Made by a program: the position numbers and the translations under genes. Below the pieces are notes generated by a model, which saw nothing but the letters and a program-made list of their open reading frames with translations, had not been told where the DNA came from and searched no databases. A DNA stretch of 64,000 nucleotides from NCBI GenBank assembly GCA_028284185.1, contig JANQSG010000017.1, positions 186,001 to 250,000 of the forward strand, written 5' to 3'. Below are positions 37,917 through 47,456 of the stretch, in pieces (positions within the stretch are counted from its first letter, which is position 1; every line of letters begins with the position of its first letter). The stretch is from Kangiella sp. GTDB taxonomy: Bacteria; Pseudomonadota; Gammaproteobacteria; Enterobacterales; Kangiellaceae.

Positions 37917-39621
37917 TTGGCTTTTTAGTAGCACTGGTCTTTATTTTATTCGCCCGTGGGCCTGGTTGTTGCTGGTCCCTGTTGTATTGCTATTTATTTG
38001 GCAAACTCAGAAAAAAAACTACCAAACCAATTGGGCTAATTTAATCGATCAGCATCTTTTAAGCTGGATCATGCCGCATACCGAAAATAAAACCAGTAAG
38101 CATTTCCGAAACCTGTTACTACTGACTTTCTGGTTAGTTGCTGTAACTGCTTTATCCGGCCCTAGTTGGCAGCGTCTGCCCCAACCGATTTACTCGGCTA
38201 ATGAAGCTAATGTGATTTTATTGGATTTATCCAGCTCTATGGATGCCGACGACATTAAACCAACCCGCTTGGCTCGTGCCAAGTTTAAAATTACCGATCT
38301 ACTTAAAAAGATTGAAGAGGGTAATACTGCTTTAGTGGTTTACGCTGGCGATGCCTTTATCTTAAGCCCGCTAACTAATGATGAAAGAACCATTGAAAAT
38401 CTCATTAATCCATTAGCAACAGAGCTGATGCCAATTAAAGGCAGTCAACCACAATTGGGAATCGCCAAAGCGGTTGAAGTATTACAAAATGCTGATCAGG
38501 TTTCTGGCAATATTATTTGGATCACCGATGGTGCTCAACAGGATCAACTGGACACAATTGACTCTTTATTATCAGATACCAACTTCCGATTAAAAATCTT
38601 AGCGGTTGGCACCGCCGAAGGGGCACCAATCCGTATGGCGAGTGGCCGCTTCTTAAAAGATAGCTTGGGCAATATAGTGGTTCCAAAACTAAATTATACG
38701 GAACTGGCACAATTTGCCGACTCGATTGACGCCAGCTTAACCGGCGTAACAGCAAACAACGACGACATAGACTTATTAAGTTATAAGGCCATAAATCCAT
38801 TACAAAACGACTATCAAAAAGAAGATATATTTGCCGATAGCTGGCATGATTCAGGCTATTGGCTAGTGCTACTGTTAATTCCAATAGCTTTGCTCGCTTT
38901 TAGGAATAAGAACCTTATTGCGGTCTTGATTATTTCATGTAGCTGCTATGTGTTACCGATAAATCAAGCTCAAGCAGGCGTAACCGATAAAATCTTTTTG
39001 AATAAAGATCAACAGGGCCAAAAACTCTATCAAAATGGCGAACTGGAACAGGCCGAAAAAACCTTTCGTGATAAAAACTGGAAAGCTATTGCCGCCTATA
39101 AAAATGGCAACTATAGCGGCGCTATCCAGCATCTGGAACAGGCCAAAACCGCTGATCAAAATTATAATTTAGGTAATGCGTTGGCTTTAGCAGAGCAATA
39201 TCAAGCAGCTATAAATGCTTATCAAAAAGCGATTGATATAGATGCTGAGCATCAGGATGCCATCTACAATAAAAAAATCATTGAAGATCTGTTAGAAAAG
39301 CAGAAGCAGCAACAAAATTCTGATCAAAAACAACAGGATGAACAACAGCAAGAGCAACAACAGGAACAGCAAGAGCAGCAACAAGAATCGGAGCAAGAGC
39401 AACAGCAGCAAGAACAGCAGTCTGATCAACAACAAGATCAAGAACAACAAGAGCAAACTCAAAAGCAGCAACAGCAACAAATGACCGAGCAGGAAAAAGA
39501 GCAAGAACTGGAACAGTGGTTAAAGAGAATTTCTGATGATCCTGGTCGTTTGATTCGCAATAAAATGAAACTGGAATATAATCGTAGAGGTTATCGTTCG
39601 CAGCCTTCAAAAACCTGGTAA
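37909..39621 (+). CDS. batB: BatB-BatC fusion: VWA domain, TPR repeats and Gln/Glu-rich region
   Basis: 570 residues. Helices at about 15-30 and 62-80 are followed by a VWA domain with metal site DLSSSMDADD, then a helix near 320-345 (LVLLLIPIALLAF) and a second hydrophobic stretch (VLIISCSCYVLPINQAQA) that resembles an internal signal. After it come tetratricopeptide repeats (residues about 365-455) and a Gln/Glu-rich tract at about 462-530, ending in a basic tail. BatB and BatC are separate proteins in Bacteroides; here they form one. The CAA/CAG/GAA run at 39298-39500 is a low-complexity repeat likely to vary in length between strains. Confidence 0.88.
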   Translation: MADWLFSSTGLYFIRPWAWLLLVPVVLLFIWQTQKKNYQTNWANLIDQHLLSWIMPHTENKTSKHFRNLLLLTFWLVAVTALSGPSWQRLPQPIYSANEANVILLDLSSSMDADDIKPTRLARAKFKITDLLKKIEEGNTALVVYAGDAFILSPLTNDERTIENLINPLATELMPIKGSQPQLGIAKAVEVLQNADQVSGNIIWITDGAQQDQLDTIDSLLSDTNFRLKILAVGTAEGAPIRMASGRFLKDSLGNIVVPKLNYTELAQFADSIDASLTGVTANNDDIDLLSYKAINPLQNDYQKEDIFADSWHDSGYWLVLLLIPIALLAFRNKNLIAVLIISCSCYVLPINQAQAGVTDKIFLNKDQQGQKLYQNGELEQAEKTFRDKNWKAIAAYKNGNYSGAIQHLEQAKTADQNYNLGNALALAEQYQAAINAYQKAIDIDAEHQDAIYNKKIIEDLLEKQKQQQNSDQKQQDEQQQEQQQEQQEQQQESEQEQQQQEQQSDQQQDQEQQEQTQKQQQQQMTEQEKEQELEQWLKRISDDPGRLIRNKMKLEYNRRGYRSQPSKTW

Positions 39622-39635
39622 CGAAATTATTTGGT

Positions 39636-41324
39636 ATGAAAAAAATAATAGTTTTAATCTTTTTAATCCTTTTCGGCATATTTAAGTCGGATGGGCTATT
39701 GGCTGAAATTGAGTTAAGCCTTGACAGAAATAATATTCGTGAAAAAGAAACTTTCCAACTTACAATAAATGTGGAAAATCCGGCTAGTTTACAAGCGTCA
39801 CAAGAACTTGATTTTTTACCTGTTGAATTTCAAGTTTTAAGCAGCGAACGTTTTCAAAAAAGTACCGTTATCAATGGCAAATTTGCTAATCGTATGGGTT
39901 GGGCTCTGCAACTGGTTTCTACTACTGCTGGCACCTTCACTATTCCAGCTTTTACTTTGGGTAATGAATCCTCCAAACCCATGACCATTCGTATCCTGCC
40001 AGCGCTGGACGAGCTTGATGAAATTAATCCCAATTCCAAAATTAAGCTTAGTGCCAATATCAGTGAACAAGAAGTTTATGTCCAACAACAAATTGTATAC
40101 ACGGTTCGAATATACAGTTCAGTTCCTACCCGTCGCCGTAGTATGTCAGCTTTACAAGTAGATAATGCAGTGGTTGAAAAACTGGGAGACTCTGCAGAGT
40201 TTCAGATGGTGAATAAAGGGGTTACCTACAATGTATTAGAGGAAAAATATGCTATTTTCCCCCAGCAAAGTGGAGAGCTTTCGATCCCGAGCATTCAATT
40301 TAGAACCAATATTGTAGATATTGAAGCATCCTTTGGCAGCTTAAGTCGCTATCGTCCCATTGAGCTAAGTTCACAGCCATTCAAAGTTTCGGTAAAGCCC
40401 AAGCCACAAGCTGCCGAATCACTCTGGACTCCGGCAAAGATGATTAAAATTACCGCAGAATGGCAACCCAAAAATCAGAAGTTTGAAGTCGGCACACCAG
40501 CATCTTTAGACTTTATTATTAAAGGCGTTGGCTTATTACCAGAACAACTGCCGGAAGTAACTTTCCCTGATATCGATGGTCTGAAAATTTATCGCGACAA
40601 GCCCAATATTCAGACTCGAATAAACTCCAATGGGGTCAATAGCTATCACCTGGAAAAACTGGCCATTATTCCCAATAAAGCTGGCGAAATAACCATTCCT
40701 AAAATTAGCATACCTTTCTGGAATACTACAGAAGACAAGCAGGATTATGCTACTTTAGAGCCGATGACGATTAGTATTAAAGAACAACAAAATGCAGTTG
40801 CCCTGCCTGCAATTAGTCAACAGTCACAAACACCCATAACTAATAAGATTAGTTTGCCAAGCCAAGCTGGCGATCATTCCAAACTTTGGAAGATCGCAGC
40901 TTTGCTATTTGCAACACTCTGGTTTTTAACCACTTTAGCTTTTATTGTCCTACGACCTTCTACTAAAAAAATTAAAACTCAGAGCAATCATCAATCAATT
41001 CATAAAAAAACAACCACTGAACAGCTGAACTTTAAACGAGCTTGCTCCAGCCAGGATCCTAAAGTTATTGCGCAAGCAGCTATCCAATGGGTTGATCAGC
41101 GTTCACACTACTCTGTGACTAATTTGGCTCAATTAATTAACCATTGTCCAAATGCTGAGCTTAGATCCGAACTTATCAAATTACAAACGGCTTTATACGC
41201 AGAAAAAAAACCAACAACTCAAGAATGGAATGGACAAAAAATCTATCAACTGTTGACTCAGATAATTTTTGCTAAACAACAAAAAAGGCAACCACAGGAG
41301 TTACCGCCCCTTTATCCAAAATAA
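39636..41324 (+). CDS. batD: BatD-family protein
   Basis: 562 residues. A signal peptide (IIVLIFLILFGIFKSDGLLA) precedes several beta-sandwich domains; recurrent segments such as VRIYSSVPTRRRSMSALQV and EEKYAIFPQQSGELSIPSIQF match the BatD/oxygen-tolerance family. A single helix at about 427-448 (LWKIAALLFATLWFLTTLAF) anchors the protein, with a cytosolic tail of about 110 residues. It is the last Bat gene, 14 bases after batB. BatD is thought to work with BatA/B in the periplasm. Confidence 0.9.
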   Translation: MKKIIVLIFLILFGIFKSDGLLAEIELSLDRNNIREKETFQLTINVENPASLQASQELDFLPVEFQVLSSERFQKSTVINGKFANRMGWALQLVSTTAGTFTIPAFTLGNESSKPMTIRILPALDELDEINPNSKIKLSANISEQEVYVQQQIVYTVRIYSSVPTRRRSMSALQVDNAVVEKLGDSAEFQMVNKGVTYNVLEEKYAIFPQQSGELSIPSIQFRTNIVDIEASFGSLSRYRPIELSSQPFKVSVKPKPQAAESLWTPAKMIKITAEWQPKNQKFEVGTPASLDFIIKGVGLLPEQLPEVTFPDIDGLKIYRDKPNIQTRINSNGVNSYHLEKLAIIPNKAGEITIPKISIPFWNTTEDKQDYATLEPMTISIKEQQNAVALPAISQQSQTPITNKISLPSQAGDHSKLWKIAALLFATLWFLTTLAFIVLRPSTKKIKTQSNHQSIHKKTTTEQLNFKRACSSQDPKVIAQAAIQWVDQRSHYSVTNLAQLINHCPNAELRSELIKLQTALYAEKKPTTQEWNGQKIYQLLTQIIFAKQQKRQPQELPPLYPK

Positions 41325-41366
41325 ATAGCTGTTAAAATAGTTGCAAATCTTGAAAGCGGACTCCTC

Positions 41367-42125
41367 ATGGATATATCTACAACCAAAGCCATCATCAGTG
41401 GTGGCGCATCTGGCTTGGGCTTTGCTTGCGCCCAAATGCTTACTCAGCAAGGCGGCAAAGTTGCTTTGCTGGATATTAATCAAGAGCAAGGCGAAATGGC
41501 GGCTAAAGAATTAGGTTCCAATACTATCTTTGTCAAAACAGATATTAGTCAGGAAGTCGAGGTGGAATCTGCTACCGATCAAGCAGCAGATTTTATGGGT
41601 GGAATCAATCTGGCCATAGGTTGCGCTGGTATTCTTGGTGCCGGGCTTATCCATAGCAAAAAAGGGCCTATGCCTGCTGGCTATTTTCAGAAGGTGGTAG
41701 ATATTAACCTGATCGGTAGCTTTCTATTAACACGTGCTGCTTCACGCCATATGCAATTAAATGAAACAACCGATGGTGAGCGTGGCATTATTATTCACAC
41801 AGCCTCTATCGCCGCTTATGAAGGCCAAGTTGGGCAAACCGCCTATTCAGCCACTAAAGCCGCCATTACCGGTATGATATTGCCACTGGCTCGTGAATTT
41901 GCTCGTATTGGAGTTAGAGTTATGGCCATCGCACCTGGAGTTTTTGAAACTCCAATGATGGAAAAAATCACGCCAGAAATTTGCGAACAAATTGCCGCGG
42001 GAATTCCTAATCCATCACGCTTTGGCAAACCCAACGAATTTGCTGCTACGGTTAAGCATATCGTTGAAAATCAATACCTTAATGGTAATACGATTCGTCT
42101 CGACGCCGCAGCTAGGCTACAATAA
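41367..42125 (+). CDS. SDR-family NAD(P)-dependent dehydrogenase, 3-hydroxyacyl-CoA dehydrogenase type II-like
   Basis: 252 residues. Rossmann nucleotide site SGGASGLGFACA at about residues 11-22 and acidic Asp at the end of strand 2 (LLDINQ), which favours NAD over NADP; catalytic serine in IIHTASIAAYEGQ, tyrosine and lysine in AYSATKAAITG. Internal segments (SGGASGLG, AYEGQVGQTAYSATKAA, MMEKITPEI, FGKPNEFA) resemble human type 10 and bacterial 2-methyl-3-hydroxybutyryl-CoA dehydrogenases, which act in isoleucine and fatty-acid breakdown. The substrate is inferred. It lies 42 bases after batD and may be transcribed with it. Confidence 0.88.
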   Translation: MDISTTKAIISGGASGLGFACAQMLTQQGGKVALLDINQEQGEMAAKELGSNTIFVKTDISQEVEVESATDQAADFMGGINLAIGCAGILGAGLIHSKKGPMPAGYFQKVVDINLIGSFLLTRAASRHMQLNETTDGERGIIIHTASIAAYEGQVGQTAYSATKAAITGMILPLAREFARIGVRVMAIAPGVFETPMMEKITPEICEQIAAGIPNPSRFGKPNEFAATVKHIVENQYLNGNTIRLDAAARLQ

Positions 42126-42137
42126 ATAGCAAGCAAA

Positions 42138-42164
42138 ACCTTGGCTTCCCGTGGAAGCTAAGGT
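42138..42164 (-). terminator. Terminator at the end of the small orphan gene
   Basis: ACCTTGGCTTCC, loop CGT, GGAAGCTAAGGT: a 12-base stem with one G-U pair. On the minus strand TTTTGCTT follows, so it ends the gene at 42158-42340; it also sits 13 bases past the SDR stop. Confidence 0.75.
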
Positions 42165-42340
42165 AATTGCTGATATTTCACCATCTCCAGAAAAGAGCGA
42201 TCCTGTTCTTTTTCAAGCTCGACTAGATTTATTTGATCCTTTTGCTGTTGCAGCCAATAGCTTTCAAATTCATGACTGTAATCGTTTTGTGATTCTTGCT
42301 GTAAAACTTTCATTTCATCTGGAACTACTAAAACACACAT
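42158..42340 (-). CDS. Small orphan protein, 60 residues, with good ribosome site and terminator
   Basis: The ATG at 42340 has GAGGAA nine bases upstream. The product (MCVLVVPDEMKVLQQESQND...) has a short hydrophobic start and a Gln/Glu-rich, probably helical remainder, with no membrane helix and no known motif. The stop codon TAG lies inside the stem of the terminator at 42138-42164. Own ribosome site and terminator suggest it is expressed. Function unknown. Confidence 0.5.
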   Translation of the reverse strand: MCVLVVPDEMKVLQQESQNDYSHEFESYWLQQQKDQINLVELEKEQDRSFLEMVKYQQLP

Positions 42341-42433
42341 GACTCAATTCCTCACTTTTTAGTTTCGATGATTTATTAAAACCAACAAAATGAGCAATTC
42401 AGTGGAGCAATTATGACGAATTATGGAAAAAGA

Positions 42434-42457
42434 AAAGCCCAATCGAAATTGGGCTTT
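42434..42457 (-). terminator. Intrinsic terminator after the glutamate dehydrogenase gene
   Basis: AAAGCCCAAT, loop CGAA, ATTGGGCTTT: a perfect ten-base stem, and TTCTTTTTCC follows on the minus strand. Confidence 0.88.
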
Positions 42458-42476
42458 GTTTTAACCGTATGAAAAT

Positions 42477-45400
42477 TTATTTAATCAAACGATGACTACG
42501 CTGTACCAGGATTTGCAATTCTCTTAAGGCCACAGAGAATTTGGCAAATTCATGGGTACTGCTTTGCCTGAAGTCAGTCACCATTTCACTCCAACGTGAC
42601 AATAGGTCATCGTGCTCTGCCAGAAAGTGCTTAATTCTGGTATCTGCCGATTTATATTTAATGGTTAATGCCAATACAGCCTCGATCAAATTACGCTGCT
42701 GGTAATCCAACTCTTCGCGGAAAGCAGCTCTGGCAAAAGCCTGCCAGTGATTACCAACCGGTTGTGCAATGATTTGTTCCAAAAACCAGTGAAGGCCAAT
42801 TTTATTACCTAATTTATAATAAACTTCTGCAACAAGCTGAGCTGGTAACTGATGCTGACGTGATAACTCGATAATATCCATAGCCGAGAACAAGGTGCTC
42901 AAATAGGACACTTGTTTGGCAAGCTTGGCTGGCACGCCCTGATTAACCAAAGCGGATACTTTTTTCTCAATGCCTTGTGCCTCTTTGGCCTCCAGAGTTT
43001 TGTGTACAATACGCTGTAACTCAAGCACCCCTTCACTGAAATACTCCACAATTGACTCAATGGACTGATCTTTACTGCGATTACGTACAAACCAACGTGT
43101 CGCCCGACGCACAACCCGACGCGCCTGGAACATCATTTCAATTTGTACATCCGCTGGGATCTTATTATCCAGTTCTTCAATGCTGCGCCACAATCCTTGC
43201 ATATCAAAAATTTCTTTAGCCATGGCATAACACTGAGCAACTTCACCGATATTGGCGCCCACTTCATCCATCACCCGGAAAGCAAAGTTTGTTCCCATCA
43301 AATTAACCATTTCATTGGCCACACTCATGGCAATAATTTCATCCTTCAACGGATGTCTGGCCATTTTTTCAGCATATTTTTTACGCAGAGGCTTGGGGAA
43401 ATAGTTAACCAGATAACGTTCAAAATATTGCTCTTGGGTTACCGCCGGAATTCTAAGCGCATCTTTTAACTCCATCTTGCCATAAGCCAGCAATACAGAC
43501 AGTTCTGCTCGAGTTAAACCTTTCCTCTTGACTTCACGCTCCAACATTTCATCATCAGTTGGCAAATATTCCAGCTCACGATCAAGCAGCCCGCGCTTTT
43601 CCAACCCATGGATAAAACGCATATGCTCTTTCACCATAGAACCTGCTCGGCGCTCAGTAATACTGATAGACTGGATCTGACGATAATTGTCCTCGATCAC
43701 AATATCTGAGACCTCGTCAGTCATACGCGCCAGCAGATTATTGCGCTGTCTAACTGTCAAATCGCCATCTTCTAGAATAGTGTTCAGAAGGATTTTAATA
43801 TTCACTTCGTTATCAGAACAATTGACGCCACCGGCATTATCAATAAAATCAGTATTGGCTCGGCCACCAGCCCGCATATATTCAACACGGCCCAATTGGG
43901 TGCAGCCTAAATTACCACCTTCGCCAATAACTCGTGCCTGCATCTCTTTGCCATTCACACGAAGCGTGTCATTAGCCTTATCACCAACTTCTGCATGAGT
44001 TTCTTTAGAGGATTTGATATAGGTACCAATACCGCCATTCCAGAAGAGATCCACTTTCATCTTAAGAGCAGCATTAATAAACTCATTTGGTGATAGTGAT
44101 TTTGCTTTTACTCCAAGCATGGCCTGAATTTCTGGAGTTAAATCAATCGATTTGGCGCTGCGCTCAAAAATACCACCGCCCTTAGAAATTAACTTCTGGT
44201 TATAATCGGTCCAACTTGAGCGCGGTAAATTAAATAAACGCTCACGTTCTTTATAAGTCTTGCCCGCATCTGGCTCCGGATCGACAAAAATATGTAAATG
44301 ATTAAAGGCAACCTGTAATCTAATATGTTTGGATAACAACATACCATTACCAAAAACATCACCGGACATATCACCGCAGGCAACTACAGTAAAATCTTCC
44401 GACTGACAATTAACGCCCATTTCGCGGAAATGGCGTTTCACTGATTCCCAAGCACCTTTGGCCGTAATACCCATTGCTTTATGGTCATAACCGTTACTAC
44501 CACCTGAAGCAAAGGCATCACCTAGCCAGTGCCCATAATCTTCAGAAATACCGTTAGCAATATCTGAGAAAGTGGCTGTTCCTTTATCTGCGGCCACCAC
44601 TAAATAAGGATCATCTTCATCATGGATCACAACCTGTTGCGGCGGCTTGATTTTACCGTTAACAATATTATCAGTGACATCGAGCAAGGCGCGAATAAAG
44701 GTTTTATAGCACTCAACTCCTTCGGCAAAAAAAGCATCACGACCACCAGTTTTGGGTAACTGTTTGCAAACAAAACCACCTTTAGCCCCTACTGGCACTA
44801 TCACCGAATTTTTAACCTGCTGAGCCTTAACCAGACCTAAAATTTCTGTGCGGAAATCAGCTCGGCGATCAGACCAGCGTAAGCCGCCACGAGCCACTTT
44901 GCCACCGCGCAAATGTACGCCTTCAATACGCGGTGAATAAACAAAAATTTCAAACATGGGAACCGGCTTTGGAATACCCGTGACCTTATTTGGCATTAGT
45001 TTGAAAGATATATAATTTTTATTATCACCATTTTTGGCTTTTTGATAGAAGTTAGTTCGAACCGTTGCAGCTATCAGCTCCAAGTATTTATTAATAATTC
45101 GGTCTTGATCGAGACTATCGACATTTGCAATTAATTTTTGCAAATCGCGCACTTGTGCATTGTATTTTCGAATACTGAAATCCATTTCTGGATCAAATTT
45201 CAGTGCAAATAATTTACTTAAGCCTTTAGCAATATCCGAATATTGGGTTAAGGTATCTTCAATCGAGGATTGGCTGAAGGTAAAGCCAATCTGCCACATA
45301 TACTTTGCATAGGCCCGTAGCATAGCGACCTGGCGCCAATCTAAAGAAGCAGCAATAATCAACCGATTAAAGCCATCTTGTTCCGCTTGATTATTCCAGG

Positions 45401-47306
45401 TTTTAGCAAAAGCCATTTGGAAATTATCACGAACCGAATCGAGTTCAATAGCCTGGTGATAGCGAACATTAAAGTCCATGATCCAATAGACACCCAGGGC
45501 CTCTGACTCAACACGATAAGGCGTTTCATCCACTACAGTTAGCCCCATATTCTCCAACATGGGCAATACTTCAGACAGGTGCATGGGGCTATTCTTATGA
45601 TACAGTTTGAATCTCAGTTCACCAGCATCACTTTCTTGAGTACTATATAGCAACATGCCTAATGGCTTGTCTTGACCAAGATTTTCAATATGCTTGATAT
45701 CAACAATAGTCGATTGTACAGACTGTTGATTTTGATAACCTAAAGGAAAAGCCTGTACATATTTTTTCAGTAAAACAGCCGCTTTTTGATCGGCAAAATG
45801 GTAGCGGATTTCATCTTTTAAAGCCTCTTCCCAGCTCATGGCAGCTTCTTCTATCTCGGCTTGTAAAGCGGCCAAGTTAAAATTCACCTTCTCCGTATTT
45901 TCTACCGGAACTACAAAATGAGTACGGGCTAATGTTGACTCTGAAAACAAGGTATTAAACTCAATCTCAGCAGAACTGTTAAAATTCTTGGCCAAAATAG
46001 CTTCAATTTTTTTACGGATCTTAGTGTTGTAAGTATCTCTTGGAACAAAGGTTAATACTGAAAAATAACGGCCAAAAGGATCACGGCGCACAAAAACTCT
46101 AACCTGACGACGCTCCTGGATATGCAAAATACCCAAGCCAAATTCTAATAACTTTAAAGTTGGTGTTTGAAATAACTCATCTCGCGGATAAGTTTCCAGA
46201 ATATTTTTTAGTGCCTTATAGTCATGCCCACCAGGTTGCAGGTTGGATTCTGCCAATACATTAGCAATTTTCTTACGCAATACCGGAATATATTGCGGAT
46301 CCATATTGTAAGCGGCGGAAGTAAACAAACCAAAAAAGCGATACTCACCAACGACCTCTCCTTTTTTGTTGATTCGCTTAATACCAATATAGTCAATATG
46401 GCTTGGACGATGAACCGTTGAAACCCGACTGGTTTTGGTTAAAATCAATAAATGCTCATTCGATAGAGCCAGCTTCTGCGCACCTTTGGGCGCTCGGGAT
46501 AATACATATTCTTGATATTTATTTTCGTCGGTTAGAATTCCTAAACCCGAACCTTTAACTGATTTCAATGCTGTTTGCTTACCACTCATTTTTAAGTCAT
46601 AAGCTCTAAAACCCATAAAGACAAAATGATTCTGGCCAACCCAACGTAAAAATTCTAACGCCTCCTCAATCCGTTCTGGCAACAATGGGGGCGGGTCCTG
46701 CTCTAACTCTTTAATAATAGAGTCAAGCTTACCTCGCATTGACTTCCAATCGTTAACCGTTGCTCTAACATCGGCAAGCACTCGAGATAAATCTGCCTGT
46801 AACTGAAATAAGGTTTCATCATCCAAAACTCGATCTACTTCCAAATACATAGGAGTTTCAATATTGCCTTTACCGCCCTCTAATGCCTTTTCCAGACCAA
46901 TAACATTGCCTTTTTTACCGCGACGAATAGTCATTGGTACATGTAAATGAAAGTGCACATCAATGCCGTGACGATTTAATTCCATACGGATAGAGTCCAC
47001 CAAAAATGGTATATCCACATGATTAAGCTCTATAATGCTATGTTTAGCTTCCCAACCATTGGCTTCAAGCGTCGGATTAAAGACCCTTAATTTACTAGTG
47101 CCGTCAAAATCCTGAGTAAAGTTCCAAAGGCTTAAGACTGAGTCGTAAATATACTGAGGATCTTTTTCAGCAAACTCTTCATAGGAGACGCTGCTGTAAA
47201 TGATTTCTGCAAAATTACACAAGAGAGGAGCTTTAGTTTTTGCAATTTTTTGATTGATGATTCTTTTAACTTGGGCTAATTGTTTTTTAGCTTGAGAGCT
47301 TGGCAT
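42477..47306 (-). CDS. gdhB: NAD-specific glutamate dehydrogenase, large 180-kDa type
   Basis: 1609 residues, the size of the GDH180 class (Bac_GDH) known from Streptomyces, Pseudomonas and Psychrobacter. The N-terminal half holds ACT-like regulatory domains; the catalytic core is marked by GVHLRGGKVARGGLRWSDR, then VPVGAKGGFVCKQLP with the catalytic lysine and VVAADKGTATFSDIAN, and the nucleotide site near ARVIGEGGNLGCTQLGRVEY. The C-terminal helical domain is complete. It deaminates glutamate to 2-oxoglutarate, feeding amino acids to the citric-acid cycle; related enzymes are allosterically controlled by amino acids. It is a single-gene unit with its own terminator, opposite in direction to the Bat/SDR genes. 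Confidence 0.93.
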   Translation of the reverse strand: MPSSQAKKQLAQVKRIINQKIAKTKAPLLCNFAEIIYSSVSYEEFAEKDPQYIYDSVLSLWNFTQDFDGTSKLRVFNPTLEANGWEAKHSIIELNHVDIPFLVDSIRMELNRHGIDVHFHLHVPMTIRRGKKGNVIGLEKALEGGKGNIETPMYLEVDRVLDDETLFQLQADLSRVLADVRATVNDWKSMRGKLDSIIKELEQDPPPLLPERIEEALEFLRWVGQNHFVFMGFRAYDLKMSGKQTALKSVKGSGLGILTDENKYQEYVLSRAPKGAQKLALSNEHLLILTKTSRVSTVHRPSHIDYIGIKRINKKGEVVGEYRFFGLFTSAAYNMDPQYIPVLRKKIANVLAESNLQPGGHDYKALKNILETYPRDELFQTPTLKLLEFGLGILHIQERRQVRVFVRRDPFGRYFSVLTFVPRDTYNTKIRKKIEAILAKNFNSSAEIEFNTLFSESTLARTHFVVPVENTEKVNFNLAALQAEIEEAAMSWEEALKDEIRYHFADQKAAVLLKKYVQAFPLGYQNQQSVQSTIVDIKHIENLGQDKPLGMLLYSTQESDAGELRFKLYHKNSPMHLSEVLPMLENMGLTVVDETPYRVESEALGVYWIMDFNVRYHQAIELDSVRDNFQMAFAKTWNNQAEQDGFNRLIIAASLDWRQVAMLRAYAKYMWQIGFTFSQSSIEDTLTQYSDIAKGLSKLFALKFDPEMDFSIRKYNAQVRDLQKLIANVDSLDQDRIINKYLELIAATVRTNFYQKAKNGDNKNYISFKLMPNKVTGIPKPVPMFEIFVYSPRIEGVHLRGGKVARGGLRWSDRRADFRTEILGLVKAQQVKNSVIVPVGAKGGFVCKQLPKTGGRDAFFAEGVECYKTFIRALLDVTDNIVNGKIKPPQQVVIHDEDDPYLVVAADKGTATFSDIANGISEDYGHWLGDAFASGGSNGYDHKAMGITAKGAWESVKRHFREMGVNCQSEDFTVVACGDMSGDVFGNGMLLSKHIRLQVAFNHLHIFVDPEPDAGKTYKERERLFNLPRSSWTDYNQKLISKGGGIFERSAKSIDLTPEIQAMLGVKAKSLSPNEFINAALKMKVDLFWNGGIGTYIKSSKETHAEVGDKANDTLRVNGKEMQARVIGEGGNLGCTQLGRVEYMRAGGRANTDFIDNAGGVNCSDNEVNIKILLNTILEDGDLTVRQRNNLLARMTDEVSDIVIEDNYRQIQSISITERRAGSMVKEHMRFIHGLEKRGLLDRELEYLPTDDEMLEREVKRKGLTRAELSVLLAYGKMELKDALRIPAVTQEQYFERYLVNYFPKPLRKKYAEKMARHPLKDEIIAMSVANEMVNLMGTNFAFRVMDEVGANIGEVAQCYAMAKEIFDMQGLWRSIEELDNKIPADVQIEMMFQARRVVRRATRWFVRNRSKDQSIESIVEYFSEGVLELQRIVHKTLEAKEAQGIEKKVSALVNQGVPAKLAKQVSYLSTLFSAMDIIELSRQHQLPAQLVAEVYYKLGNKIGLHWFLEQIIAQPVGNHWQAFARAAFREELDYQQRNLIEAVLALTIKYKSADTRIKHFLAEHDDLLSRWSEMVTDFRQSSTHEFAKFSVALRELQILVQRSHRLIK

Positions 47307-47390
47307 AGCTTCATCCCGGTTCAGTTGTAAACAGTTGTTTAAACGGCCATTTTGATTACTTCAATTGCTGTAATTTTAGGACATTTAAAA

Positions 47391-47428
47391 CAAAAATGGC
47401 ACTGAATTTTTAAATAATTCAATGCCAT
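47391..47428 (-). terminator. Intrinsic terminator after the MMPL transporter gene
   Basis: On the minus strand ATGGCATTGAAT, a nine-base AT loop, ATTCAGTGCCAT (one wobble), then TTTTTGTTTT. A strong 12-base stem about 29 bases past the stop. Confidence 0.88.
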
Positions 47429-47456
47429 CGGACCACATTAATTTTGCCGCTAATAA

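Noticed and set aside
39292-39504. Long Leu-rich reading frame on the minus strand
   Set aside because: It is the antisense of the CAA/CAG/GAA tract of batB; the Leu run is a by-product of that repeat.
42151-42342. 63-codon reading frame on the plus strand
   Set aside because: It lies opposite the small gene at 42158-42340, which has the better ribosome site and a terminator in its own direction.
42395-42430. Possible third copy of the dispersed repeat (AAAATGAGCA... GGAGCA)
   Set aside because: Only one short block matches; the remaining blocks of the repeat are missing.
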